64,000 nucleotides of DNA from a bacterium D16-56 (GTDB lineage: Bacteria > Bacillota > Clostridia > Lachnospirales > Lachnospiraceae), in the NCBI GenBank assembly GCA_003611875.1, contig RAYY01000016.1, forward strand, positions 1 through 64,000, given 5' to 3'. The position numbers and the translations under genes were made by a program. Positions within the stretch are counted from its first letter, which is position 1; the number at the start of each line of letters is the position of its first letter. Positions 8,222 through 15,589 of this stretch are shown piece after piece. The notes under the pieces are model-generated. The model made no database searches, had not been told where the DNA came from, and saw nothing but the letters and a program-made list of their open reading frames with translations.

Positions 8222-8716
8222 ATGGGATTGACACATTTTGACCAGGAGGGAAATGCCGTTATGGTGGATGTGACGGAAAAGCACATTACAGAACGGGAGG
8301 CATCTGCAAGCGGCAGGATTCAGGTAAGCAGGGAGGTCTATGAGACAGTAAAAAAGGGTACGGCCGCCAAGGGGGACGTACTGGGAGCTGCCAGGGTGGC
8401 AGGGATTATGGCGGTAAAACAGACTTCAAACCTGATTCCACTATGTCATGTACTGCCGTTGACAAAGGCATCTGTGGATTTTCAGATGCTGGAGGAAAGC
8501 TGTGAGATTGAGGCCGTGTGTACAGTAAAGACTGCGGGAAGAACCGGAGTGGAAATGGAGGCTCTTACCGGTGTGTCTGTGGCCCTTTTAACGATCTATG
8601 ATATGTGCAAAGCGATTGACAAGGATATGGCGCTCCACCAGATTTGTCTGAAGAGAAAAAGCGGTGGAAAAAGCGGGACATATGAAAGACAGGAGAGTTT
8701 GAAGGGAGGTCGTTGA
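8222..8716 (+). CDS. moaC: Cyclic pyranopterin monophosphate synthase MoaC
   Basis: A 164-residue protein of normal MoaC length. It converts the MoaA product, (8S)-3',8-cyclo-7,8-dihydroguanosine 5'-triphosphate, to cyclic pyranopterin monophosphate, the second half of step one of molybdenum cofactor synthesis. Family signatures are clear: [72 protein letters not shown] and the closing [12 protein letters not shown], with the conserved active-site lysines in the last two. It sits directly behind the molybdopterin-binding gene and ahead of the Crp-type regulator. Its partner moaA is 9 kb downstream. Confidence 0.96.
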   Translation: MGLTHFDQEGNAVMVDVTEKHITEREASASGRIQVSREVYETVKKGTAAKGDVLGAARVAGIMAVKQTSNLIPLCHVLPLTKASVDFQMLEESCEIEAVCTVKTAGRTGVEMEALTGVSVALLTIYDMCKAIDKDMALHQICLKRKSGGKSGTYERQESLKGGR

Positions 8717-8729
8717 TATTCAGGCACAA

Positions 8730-9419
8730 ATGATACATAGATTACCACTTTTCAAGGAAGCGGCGCCTGATTCGCTGCAAAAGCTCAGACAGTATGGTAA
8801 GATACAGGAATTTCCCAGAGGCAGCCTGATTATCCGTGCAAAAGAGCCATTAGAAAATATTTACATACAGATAGAGGGAAAGTCTATTGTTTATAATCTG
8901 ACCCACACCGGAAAGCGGAAAATATTATTCATTTTCGGTCATGGCGCATTGCTTAACGAGCATGTGCTGAATGAGCACAATTCTGCTACATATTGTGAAA
9001 CCATCGAGAAAAGCCGTATTTTTATTATTCCTGCCGGAAGCTTTGTACGCTGCATGGAACAGGATTTTGCCTTGACTCGGGCAGTGCTTGCGGCGCAGGA
9101 GCGGAAGGTTTGGAGGCTTGGACATCAGCTTAAAAATACGATGGGAAGCATCTACATGGAGCGCAAGCTTGCGGCAAAGCTCTGGAAGCTTGCCAGAGAT
9201 TTCGGCGTCAGCGTACCAGAGGGAATAGAAATCAATATCAACCTTTCCGTTACACTTCTTGCGGATATGCTGGGGGCGCCGAGAGAGACTGCGTCAAGGC
9301 TTTGCCGGACCCTTGTGGATTACAGCCTGATTCAGATGAGGGGGAAGCGGATCATTATTTTAAATCCGCAGAAAATATCCATATTTTACAGGACAGGGGA
9401 AATAAAAAAATATCCGTAA
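8730..9419 (+). CDS. Crp/Fnr-family transcriptional regulator
   Basis: A 229-residue regulator with an N-terminal cyclic-nucleotide-binding-type beta barrel and a C-terminal winged helix; SVTLLADMLGAPRETASRLCRTL is the recognition helix-turn-helix. Only scattered cysteines are present, so it is unlikely to carry an Fnr-type 4Fe-4S sensor. It follows moaC by 13 bases and precedes the nitrate-reductase-like operon, which is its probable target. ATG 8730 is the first standard start, but the only good ribosome binding site (GGGAGGT, 8704-8710) is about 20 bases away; it would suit an ATT codon at 8718 in the same frame, which would add four residues. Confidence 0.88.
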   Translation: MIHRLPLFKEAAPDSLQKLRQYGKIQEFPRGSLIIRAKEPLENIYIQIEGKSIVYNLTHTGKRKILFIFGHGALLNEHVLNEHNSATYCETIEKSRIFIIPAGSFVRCMEQDFALTRAVLAAQERKVWRLGHQLKNTMGSIYMERKLAAKLWKLARDFGVSVPEGIEININLSVTLLADMLGAPRETASRLCRTLVDYSLIQMRGKRIIILNPQKISIFYRTGEIKKYP

Positions 9420-9430
9420 TTTCCAGAAGA

Positions 9431-9457
9431 TTCCGTGACTTACATCACGGAATTTTT
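9431..9457 (+). terminator. Intrinsic terminator after the Crp-type regulator
   Basis: TTCCGTGA and TCACGGAA arms with a 6-base loop, then seven T. It ends the molybdopterin-binding protein/moaC/crp unit. The GTGA...TCAC core could also be a Crp-family binding site. Confidence 0.85.
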
Positions 9458-9461
9458 TTGC

Positions 9462-9489
9462 GTTTATTGGTAAAATATTATCAATAAAC
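9462..9489. promoter_or_regulatory. Inverted repeat, candidate operator
   Basis: GTTTATTG (9462-9469) and CAATAAAC (9482-9489) separated by 12 AT-rich bases. It lies just after the terminator and about 350 bases before the oxidoreductase operon, which is suitable for a dimeric regulator such as the adjacent Crp-type protein. No follow-up hairpin or T-run suggests a second terminator. Confidence 0.4.
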
Positions 9490-9835
9490 CAGTGGTGTAC
9501 CCGGCTGAGGACGCATCACCAATCATGAAAGCTTGGCTGGCGCATTATACGGTCAGCGCAGCCAGTACCCTTGTTTCGCTGGGGCAGACCCTGCACAGAC
9601 CTACAGCAAGGATTCGAGACTTTCGCAGTATATACATAGAAGAAAGGAACTGCTGCCTTATCTTTGGATAATCTTGACAGTGGGGGCCTGTGTCAGAAAT
9701 AAGGGGTTGTGCTGTGACGCAGGCACAGAATGGAGGGACGGGTGAAAATTGTGCTGTGATGCATGCACAGCGTGGAAGATGTCATGAAAAATGTGTCTAC
9801 TGGGATGGGATTACTTTTGACAGATAGGAGGAGCG
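9490..9835 (+). other. Long leader of the oxidoreductase operon, non-coding
   Basis: No credible gene is present. Around 9565-9610 there is a GC-rich part with GGGGCAGACCCTGCACAG, sharing AGACCCTGC with the leader of mobA. A TTGACA box at 9674-9679 has only a poor -10 (AAATAA at 9697-9702, 17-base spacing), suggesting an activator-dependent promoter. The phased repeats at 9707-9776 lie just downstream, and the ribosome binding site AGGAGG is at 9826-9831. Confidence 0.5.
9707..9776 (+). repeat. Two phased 28-base direct repeats upstream of the oxidoreductase operon
   Basis: Copies at 9707-9734 and 9749-9776 match at 24 of 28 positions and start exactly 42 bases apart, about four helical turns. 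Each holds an internal inverted pair, TGTGC...GCACA (second copy TGTGC...TGCACA). The phasing and dyads suggest paired regulator binding sites or two similar RNA hairpins near the 5' end of the transcript. Confidence 0.65.
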
Positions 9836-11920
9836 ATGAAAAAGATACAATCAACCTGTAATTACTGTGCCTTGGATTGTAATCTGGATTTTTATGTGGA
9901 GGATAATCAGATCGTAAAAACAGTACCGACAAAGGGCTATCCGGTAAATGACGGATTCTGCTGTATCAAGGGGCTGTCGCTTGATAAGCAGCAGAAGACC
10001 GTAAAGCCAAACAGCCTCCCAAAGATTCGCAGAGCAGACGGAAGCTTTCAGGAGGTTTCCTGGGAGGAAGGCTTTTCGTATGTGGCGGATAAGTTAAAAG
10101 AGCTGCAGGAAAAATATGGACGTGAAAGTGTGGCAGGCATCAGCACAGGGCAGCTTACCTTAGAGGAATTTGCCCTTTTCGGGCATGTGATGAGAAATTT
10201 TCTGAAGGCAAACGTAGACGGAAATACAAGGCTCTGCATGGCAACGGCAGTCGTGGCTCACAAACAGAGCTATGGCTTTGACGCACCGGGCTTTACCCTG
10301 AAAGATCTGGAGCTGTCGGACAGGATTATTTTTATCGGGGCCAACCCTGTGGTGGCACATCCGATCCTGTGGGGCAGGGTGCAAAGCAACCAGGTGGAAG
10401 GGCATAAGATTATTGTGATTGACCCAAGAAAATCTGAGACTGCCATGAACGCAGATTACTGGTATGGATTAAAATGGCGGAGCGATCTGCTGCTTCTATA
10501 TACCGTGGCAGGCCAGTTAATAGAAAAGGATTATCTGGATCATAGGTTTATAGAAGACCACACAGAAAAATTCCAGGAGTTTCAGGACTTTGTAAAGCCT
10601 TACACCTTAGAGCGGGGAGCAGAAGGCACAGGGCTTTCTAAAGAGCAGATTCTGGAGCTGGTGGAGCTGATACATAGTGGAAAACGGGTATCCTTCTGGT
10701 GGACAATGGGGGTAAACCAGGGATATGAGGCGGTTCGCACGGCTCAGGCGATCATTAACCTGGCGCTTATGACCGGCAATATAGGAAAGCCGGGAACCGG
10801 AGCTAATTCGATTACCGGACAGTGCAATGCCATGGGTTCTCGGGCTTACAGCAACACGGCTGTGTTTTTCGGCGGCGGTGATTTTACAAATCCTGCAAGA
10901 AGAAAGAGGATCGCACAGGTATTAAATGTCCCGGAAAGCATGCTGGCAGAGAAGCCTACAAAAACATACAACCAGATTATCGAGGGAATCAATGCCGGAG
11001 AGATTAAGGGACTCTGGATCCTGTGTACAAATCCAAGGCATAGCTGGGTGAATAATGAAACCTTTGCCGAGGCGACGAAGAAGCTGGAGCTTTTTGTGGT
11101 GCAGGACATTTATGACACCATAGAAAGTGCGGAGGACTGCACTGTATTTTTCCCGGTGGTTCCGGGGATCAAGAAGGAGGGAACCTACATCAATCTGGAG
11201 CGCAGGCTTTCAGCCATGCGTCCGGCGCTTGCCCGGGGTGAGCATGAAATATCGGATTATGAGGCAATCCTGGGAGTGGGAAAGGCGCTTGGCATGGGAG
11301 ATGCCATAAAGGGATGGGAGACACCGAGAGACTGTTTCAACCTGATGAGGGAGTGTTCCAGGAATATGCCCTGCGATATTACGGGAATTACTTGGGAGGC
11401 GCTGGAAAATTCTCATGGAATCCAGTGGCCTTATCCGGAAGGGAAGGAGGAGGAAAACAAAGAAGAACAGCGCCGCCTCTATGGGGACGGGAAATTCTTT
11501 ACTCCATCGAAAAAGGCACAGTTTATGTTTGAAGATGTAAAGGAAAATCCACTTCCGGTAAGTGAGGAATATCCCTATGTATTTAATACCGGACGCGGAA
11601 GCGTGGGACAGTGGCATACCCAGAGCCGTACAAAGGAAGTGAAATTTGTGGAGGATGTTTCGGTAAAGAAGGCGTATCTTTATATGAATCCGAGGCTTGC
11701 CCATGAGAACAAAATTGCGGAAAATGAGCATATTCGGGTATTTTCCGTAAACGGGCAGGAGGCAGTATTTCTGGTAAAGCTTACGGAAAATGTAAGCTAT
11801 GGCGAGCTGTTTGCGCCCATTCATTATGTAGAGTGCAATAAGCTGACACCGTCGTTGTATGATACCTATTCCAAAGAACCGTCCTATAAAGCAACTCCGG
11901 TTCGGTTCGAGAAGATATAA
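9836..11920 (+). CDS. Molybdopterin oxidoreductase, nitrate-reductase-like catalytic subunit
   Basis: A 694-residue member of the DMSO reductase superfamily. The N-terminal 4Fe-4S site is C8-x2-C11-x3-C15 ... C43 (CIKG). The molybdenum ligand region is NTRLCMATAV with Cys 134, as in periplasmic and assimilatory nitrate reductases, not the selenocysteine or cysteine context of formate dehydrogenase H. MGD-binding phrases follow: GANPVVAHPILWGRV, IDPRKSETAMNADYW, MTGNIGKPGTGANSITGQCNAMGSR, and in the C-terminal domain FNTGRGSVGQWHTQSRT. No Tat signal is seen, so it is cytoplasmic. The gene order with a 4Fe-4S protein and a flavoprotein suggests NAD(P)H-linked nitrate reduction; other oxyanions or formate cannot be excluded. 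Confidence 0.82.
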   Translation: MKKIQSTCNYCALDCNLDFYVEDNQIVKTVPTKGYPVNDGFCCIKGLSLDKQQKTVKPNSLPKIRRADGSFQEVSWEEGFSYVADKLKELQEKYGRESVAGISTGQLTLEEFALFGHVMRNFLKANVDGNTRLCMATAVVAHKQSYGFDAPGFTLKDLELSDRIIFIGANPVVAHPILWGRVQSNQVEGHKIIVIDPRKSETAMNADYWYGLKWRSDLLLLYTVAGQLIEKDYLDHRFIEDHTEKFQEFQDFVKPYTLERGAEGTGLSKEQILELVELIHSGKRVSFWWTMGVNQGYEAVRTAQAIINLALMTGNIGKPGTGANSITGQCNAMGSRAYSNTAVFFGGGDFTNPARRKRIAQVLNVPESMLAEKPTKTYNQIIEGINAGEIKGLWILCTNPRHSWVNNETFAEATKKLELFVVQDIYDTIESAEDCTVFFPVVPGIKKEGTYINLERRLSAMRPALARGEHEISDYEAILGVGKALGMGDAIKGWETPRDCFNLMRECSRNMPCDITGITWEALENSHGIQWPYPEGKEEENKEEQRRLYGDGKFFTPSKKAQFMFEDVKENPLPVSEEYPYVFNTGRGSVGQWHTQSRTKEVKFVEDVSVKKAYLYMNPRLAHENKIAENEHIRVFSVNGQEAVFLVKLTENVSYGELFAPIHYVECNKLTPSLYDTYSKEPSYKATPVRFEKI

Positions 11921-11991
11921 GTAAGCAGGGCGGTTCAGCTTTCGCTGAATCATAGGATATCATCACAGGAATCGATTTTAGGAGGGGAATT

Positions 11992-12414
11992 ATGTATCGG
12001 ATTAAAATAGACCGTGAGCGGTGCATCGGGTGCCTTACCTGTGTGACGGCGTGTGTGGTAAGCCACGAAAATCAGAGCGGAGATGCCAGGAACCGAGTGA
12101 CCATTGACAGTGAGACGCGCCCGGCGCCAATCTTCTGCCGTCACTGCGAAAGGCCGGAATGTGTATACACCTGTATGACCGGCGCCATGAAAAAGAACCC
12201 TGTGACCGGATATGTAGAGTATGACCGGGAACAGTGTGCAAGCTGCTATATGTGTATTATGTCCTGTCCCTACGGGATTTTAAAGCATGACAGTGTGAAA
12301 AAAACAGAAATAATGAAGTGTAATATGTGTGTACACCGGAGTGAGGATGGAAGTGCAAAGCCCATGTGCGTGGAAAAGTGTCCGATGAAGGCAATTACAG
12401 TAGAGGAGGTGTAG
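11992..12414 (+). CDS. 4Fe-4S electron-transfer subunit
   Basis: A 140-residue ferredoxin-like protein of the DmsB/HycB type. It has four cysteine groups: CIGCLTCVTAC near residue 10, CRHCERPECVYTC at about 50-62, CASCYMCIMSC at about 82-92, and CNMC...CVEKC near the C-terminus, enough for about four clusters. It would pass electrons between the flavoprotein downstream (3-base gap) and the molybdenum subunit upstream (71-base gap). No signal peptide or membrane anchor is present, in keeping with a soluble complex. The ribosome binding site is AGGAGGGG. Confidence 0.88.
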   Translation: MYRIKIDRERCIGCLTCVTACVVSHENQSGDARNRVTIDSETRPAPIFCRHCERPECVYTCMTGAMKKNPVTGYVEYDREQCASCYMCIMSCPYGILKHDSVKKTEIMKCNMCVHRSEDGSAKPMCVEKCPMKAITVEEV

Positions 12415-12417
12415 TGG

Positions 12418-13647
12418 ATGAGATATGTAGTATTAGGCTCCTCGGCAGCAGGCATGAATGGGGTAAGAGAGCTTAGGCGGCTGGATAAGGAGGCGGAGAT
12501 CGTGCTGATTTCCAAGGATAAGGAGATCTATTCCCGCTGCATTCTCCACCACTATCTCGGAGGGGAACGGGACAGGGAAAGGCTCTGCTTTGCGGAAAAG
12601 GACTTTGAAAAGCTTTACCGTGTTTTGTGGATGAAGGGAAGAACCTGTGTGGGATTAAAAAGAGAGGAAAAGAAGGTTCTTTTAGACGGAGGAGAAGGTG
12701 TTTCTTATGATAAGCTTCTTATTGCCACCGGCTCTCATACCTTCATTCCGCCAGTGAAAAATCTAAAGGAGGCAGGAAATGTTGTGGGCTTCCGCAATAT
12801 CGAGGATATGGAGGTTCTAAAGGAAGCAGCAAGAACGGCAAAGCATATTGTGGTGATAGGTGCAGGGCTTGTGGGACTTGACTGCGTCAGCGGCTTCTTG
12901 GAGCTGGGAGTCTCCGTAACGCTGGTGGAAATGGCCGGGTGGCTTCTGTCTAAGCAGCTGGATGAACGCGGGGCAAGAATTTACCAGGAGGCATTTGGAA
13001 AGCGGGGGGTCAGCCAGTATTACGGCGTGGGTATCGCTGAAGCGGTTCTGGATGAGAATAATCAGATCACGGAGGTTGTTCTGACCGATGGAAGGAGGCT
13101 TCCTTGTGATTTTGTGGTGGTGACTGCCGGCATACGTCCCAATGTGGAATTTCTTAATGACACCGGAATAGAGCTTAACCGTTTTGGACTTGTCTATGAT
13201 GAGACGGGAAAGACCAGTGACGACCATATTTACGGCGCAGGCGACGTGTCGGGAACCAGTCCCATCTGGCCGGTGGCTGTGAAGGAGGGGATTATTGCGG
13301 CAGGCAGTATGGCAGGAGAGAAAAGGGCTATGACTGATTTCTTTGCAAGTAAAGCCACAATGAATTTCCTTGGGATTCCGAGTATGTCTCTGGGGGATGT
13401 GAACATAGAGGATCCGGATGCAGAGACAGAGATTATGGAAACGAAGGAGTCTTATAAGAAAATAATTCATAAGAGGGGAAGGATTATTGGCGCGGTATTA
13501 CAGGGGGATCTGGCATATGGTGGTATCCTGCAGCAGCTCATAGCGAGAAAAATTGATATTTCCAAAGTGAAAAAGCCGGTGTTTGATATTGATTATTCTG
13601 ATTTTTTCCACATGAAGGACAATTTTGAATTTTATTATGACGAATGA
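12418..13647 (+). CDS. FAD/NAD(P)H-dependent oxidoreductase of the reductase operon
   Basis: A 409-residue pyridine-nucleotide disulfide oxidoreductase-fold flavoprotein. It has an N-terminal dinucleotide site variant (VLGSSAAGMNGVRELR), a second GxGxxG at about residue 145 (VVIGAGLVGLD) for NAD(P)H, and the second FAD motif at about 270 (IYGAGDVSG). It resembles the N-terminal module of NirB and the rubredoxin/nitrate reductase flavoproteins. It probably oxidises NAD(P)H and feeds the 4Fe-4S subunit. The gene begins 3 bases after the ferredoxin stop with a GAGGAGG site, and its end overlaps or abuts the transporter gene, supporting one operon. Confidence 0.85.
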   Translation: MRYVVLGSSAAGMNGVRELRRLDKEAEIVLISKDKEIYSRCILHHYLGGERDRERLCFAEKDFEKLYRVLWMKGRTCVGLKREEKKVLLDGGEGVSYDKLLIATGSHTFIPPVKNLKEAGNVVGFRNIEDMEVLKEAARTAKHIVVIGAGLVGLDCVSGFLELGVSVTLVEMAGWLLSKQLDERGARIYQEAFGKRGVSQYYGVGIAEAVLDENNQITEVVLTDGRRLPCDFVVVTAGIRPNVEFLNDTGIELNRFGLVYDETGKTSDDHIYGAGDVSGTSPIWPVAVKEGIIAAGSMAGEKRAMTDFFASKATMNFLGIPSMSLGDVNIEDPDAETEIMETKESYKKIIHKRGRIIGAVLQGDLAYGGILQQLIARKIDISKVKKPVFDIDYSDFFHMKDNFEFYYDE

Positions 13648-13664
13648 AGATAAGGAGTGAGGAT

Positions 13665-14594
13665 ATGGAGAGACTAGAGAGAATGCCTGTACCGGTTCTC
13701 CCTACCTTTGTAGGGGCGCTGACCCTTGGGAATGTATATTCCGGCATGGGATATCCTTGGATTCGCCATTTGACCATGTGGGCGGCTGCGGTAATTATTT
13801 TGTTATATATTGTAAAAATTGTGAAATATCCGAAGGTCTGTAAAAAGGAATATGAGACGGTTGTCCCCTGCAGCCTCTATGCAGGATTTACCATGGTGCT
13901 TATGCTTCTTGGAAGCTATTATTTTGATTACGTGCCGGCGCTGGGTAAGGGAATGCTGATTACTGCGGTTTTTATCCATGCCGTACATATTCTGGTGTTT
14001 ACCTATAGAAATGTGGTGGTGAAAAGAGATATCGATACCTTTGTCCCCAGTTGGTTTGTGACCTATAACGGAATTATGGTAAGCAGTGTGGTAGGGGGCG
14101 CTATGGGGATCCGGCCGCTTCTTATGTGTGTTCTGTATTATGGGATCGGGGTTTATTTTGTGATATTGCCTTTTATGCTTAGAAGGCTTATTTCCGTGGA
14201 GGTAAAGCCGCCGGTGTACCATACCATGGCTGTCCTTCTGGCGCCCTGCAGCCTGTGCCTGGTGAGCTATCTGAATCTTTCGGAGACGCCGAATCAGGTA
14301 TTGGTATATCTCTTGTATGTTTGTGTATTGGCTTCTCTGGCATTTGTGGTCATTAAGCTGCCCAAATTTTTTTCCTTTTCCTTTGCGCCCGGCTTTGCGG
14401 GAATGACATTCCCCATGTGTATCGGAATCGTGGCGACAAATAAGATGAGCGGTTATCTTGCAGGAACAGGGAAAGAGGCTTTGGGGGCTGCGGTATCCCA
14501 GCTTGGTGGCATTCAGGTTTATCTGACGACAATGATCGTGGGATTTGTGCTTTTGAATTTCTTGATGATGGCACTTAAAGTGGAGAAAAAATAA
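13665..14594 (+). CDS. TDT-family (TehA/SLAC1-like) transporter
   Basis: A 309-residue integral membrane protein with about ten hydrophobic segments, beginning MERLERMPVPVLPTFVGALTLGNVY, the pattern of the tellurite-resistance/dicarboxylate transporter family. Plant SLAC1 and bacterial TehA of this family conduct small anions including nitrate. Since it is the last gene of the nitrate-reductase-like operon, import of nitrate or export of nitrite is a reasonable inference; formate is an alternative. ATG 13665 is preferred (AAGGAG at 13652-13657); an earlier ATG at 13644 overlaps the previous stop but lacks a site. Confidence 0.8.
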   Translation: MERLERMPVPVLPTFVGALTLGNVYSGMGYPWIRHLTMWAAAVIILLYIVKIVKYPKVCKKEYETVVPCSLYAGFTMVLMLLGSYYFDYVPALGKGMLITAVFIHAVHILVFTYRNVVVKRDIDTFVPSWFVTYNGIMVSSVVGGAMGIRPLLMCVLYYGIGVYFVILPFMLRRLISVEVKPPVYHTMAVLLAPCSLCLVSYLNLSETPNQVLVYLLYVCVLASLAFVVIKLPKFFSFSFAPGFAGMTFPMCIGIVATNKMSGYLAGTGKEALGAAVSQLGGIQVYLTTMIVGFVLLNFLMMALKVEKK

Positions 14595-14630
14595 TAGAAT
14601 ATCGGTTCTTTGAGCGAAAGTATCTAAGTC

Positions 14631-14699
14631 ATATACCCCAAGGGCACCCCTTAACGCATGCTCCTGCGGAGCGGGGGCACTTCGTGCCATAAGGAATAG
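14631..14699 (+). repeat. Dispersed hairpin repeat, copy A
   Basis: It matches 25231-25300 at roughly four of five positions: TATACCC..AAGGG.ACCCCTTAA.GCATGCTC then ..CGGAGCGG.GGCACTT.GTGCCATA. Small internal hairpins GCTCctgcgGAGC and GGCACttcGTGCC are conserved. It lies right after the transporter gene and may contribute to transcript ending, but has no T-run. Confidence 0.7.
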
Positions 14700-14732
14700 A
14701 TATGATACTGAGCCGGGATAGAGGTGTGCTTT

Positions 14733-14900
14733 TATCCCCGGGGTTTATGCGGAAACGCCTGAGCCTTCCTTATTCCTGCAGGCAGTAAGCCAAGTGGGCA
14801 TTCTTGTGTGCCCGTCAGGTGATTGCTGCGAGGAACAAAGACCCTGCTGCTTGCAGCGGGGGATTTGATTGAAAAAAAGAACACGAAGCAGCCGTATTGT
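14733..14900 (+). ncRNA. Structured leader RNA candidate upstream of the cofactor operon
   Basis: No gene fits in 14595-14971. The part from 14733 is rich in short helices: GCG-GAAA-CGC near 14750, CCTGA (14758) with TCAGG (14816), GGGCA...TGCCC inside it, and CCCTGCTGC/GCAGCGGGG near 14845-14866. It is followed by an intrinsic terminator and then the mobA ribosome binding site, an arrangement typical of riboswitch-controlled operons. Molybdenum or tungsten cofactor sensing is the obvious hypothesis, but I could not match it to the published Moco motif by eye. Confidence 0.4.
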
Positions 14901-14920
14901 ATGGAAAAGGTGAAAGCAGT

Positions 14921-14952
14921 AGGGAGACTTTGTGTCTCTCTGCTCTTTTTTA
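14921..14952 (+). terminator. Terminator directly before mobA
   Basis: AGGGAGAC and GTCTCTCT arms (one G-T pair) with a 5-base loop, then CTGCTCTTTTTTAT. It sits only 20 bases before the mobA start, so it would block the operon unless disrupted, as in attenuation. Confidence 0.65.
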
Positions 14953-14971
14953 TATTCAGTAGGAGGAATTT

Positions 14972-15589
14972 ATGCAGGCAGAAGGGCTGATTCTTGCAGG
15001 CGGCAGGAGCAGGAGGATGGGGGGTATCCACAAAGGGATTCTTACATACAATGGGGAGACATTTACGCAAAGGCTTATAAATGAATTGCGAAGGGAAATC
15101 GTGTGTGTAAGGATATCCTATGGGAGCGAGGTAAGGGAGGATTACGGCGGCTGTCCGATCGTTATGGACATTTATCCTGGCTGCGGTCCGATGGGGGGAA
15201 TCCATGCAGGACTTGAGTCCTGTGAAAGCCAGTGGCTGGCAGTGGCGGCATGTGATATGCCCTTTTTGAAAGCGAGGCTGTTTTGCTTTTTAATGGACAG
15301 GCTTTCAAAAACGAAAGGCGAGGGGATTGACTGTGACGGCGCGGTGCCGGTTCTGGGCGGAAGGATCCATCCGTTGGCAGCGGTCTATCAAACAGGTACA
15401 GCGGGGATATTTGAGGAGCAAATCAGAAAGGGAAATTACCGGGTTCAAGACGTGCTGAAGCGGCTGAATATTTTGTATGTGGATTTGACAGGGCAGAAAA
15501 TATGGGAGAAAATGCTTCAGAATATCAATACAGCAGAAGAATATGAAGGGCTGGCAAAGCGCGCCCAGTGTGGAGGAAAACATGAGTGA
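14972..15589 (+). CDS. mobA: Molybdenum cofactor guanylyltransferase MobA
   Basis: A 205-residue protein starting MQAEGLILAGGRSRRMGG, the GTP-binding LAGGxSxRMG signature of MobA. Further motifs: a CGPMGGIHAGLE segment, VAACDMPFL with the metal-binding Asp, and HPLAAVY. It transfers GMP from GTP to molybdopterin to form the guanine dinucleotide cofactor needed by DMSO-reductase-family enzymes, such as the operon upstream. Ribosome binding site AGGAGG. The last 8 bases overlap moeA (ATGAGTGA), so the two are translationally coupled. Confidence 0.93.
   Translation: MQAEGLILAGGRSRRMGGIHKGILTYNGETFTQRLINELRREIVCVRISYGSEVREDYGGCPIVMDIYPGCGPMGGIHAGLESCESQWLAVAACDMPFLKARLFCFLMDRLSKTKGEGIDCDGAVPVLGGRIHPLAAVYQTGTAGIFEEQIRKGNYRVQDVLKRLNILYVDLTGQKIWEKMLQNINTAEEYEGLAKRAQCGGKHE

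Noticed and set aside
9533-9745. 70-codon ORF in the oxidoreductase leader
   Set aside because: No ribosome binding site, low-complexity translation without family resemblance, and it covers the regulatory repeats.
9490-9835. Published Moco riboswitch upstream of the oxidoreductase
   Set aside because: I could not place the conserved elements of that motif; only a shared AGACCCTGC word with the mobA leader was found.
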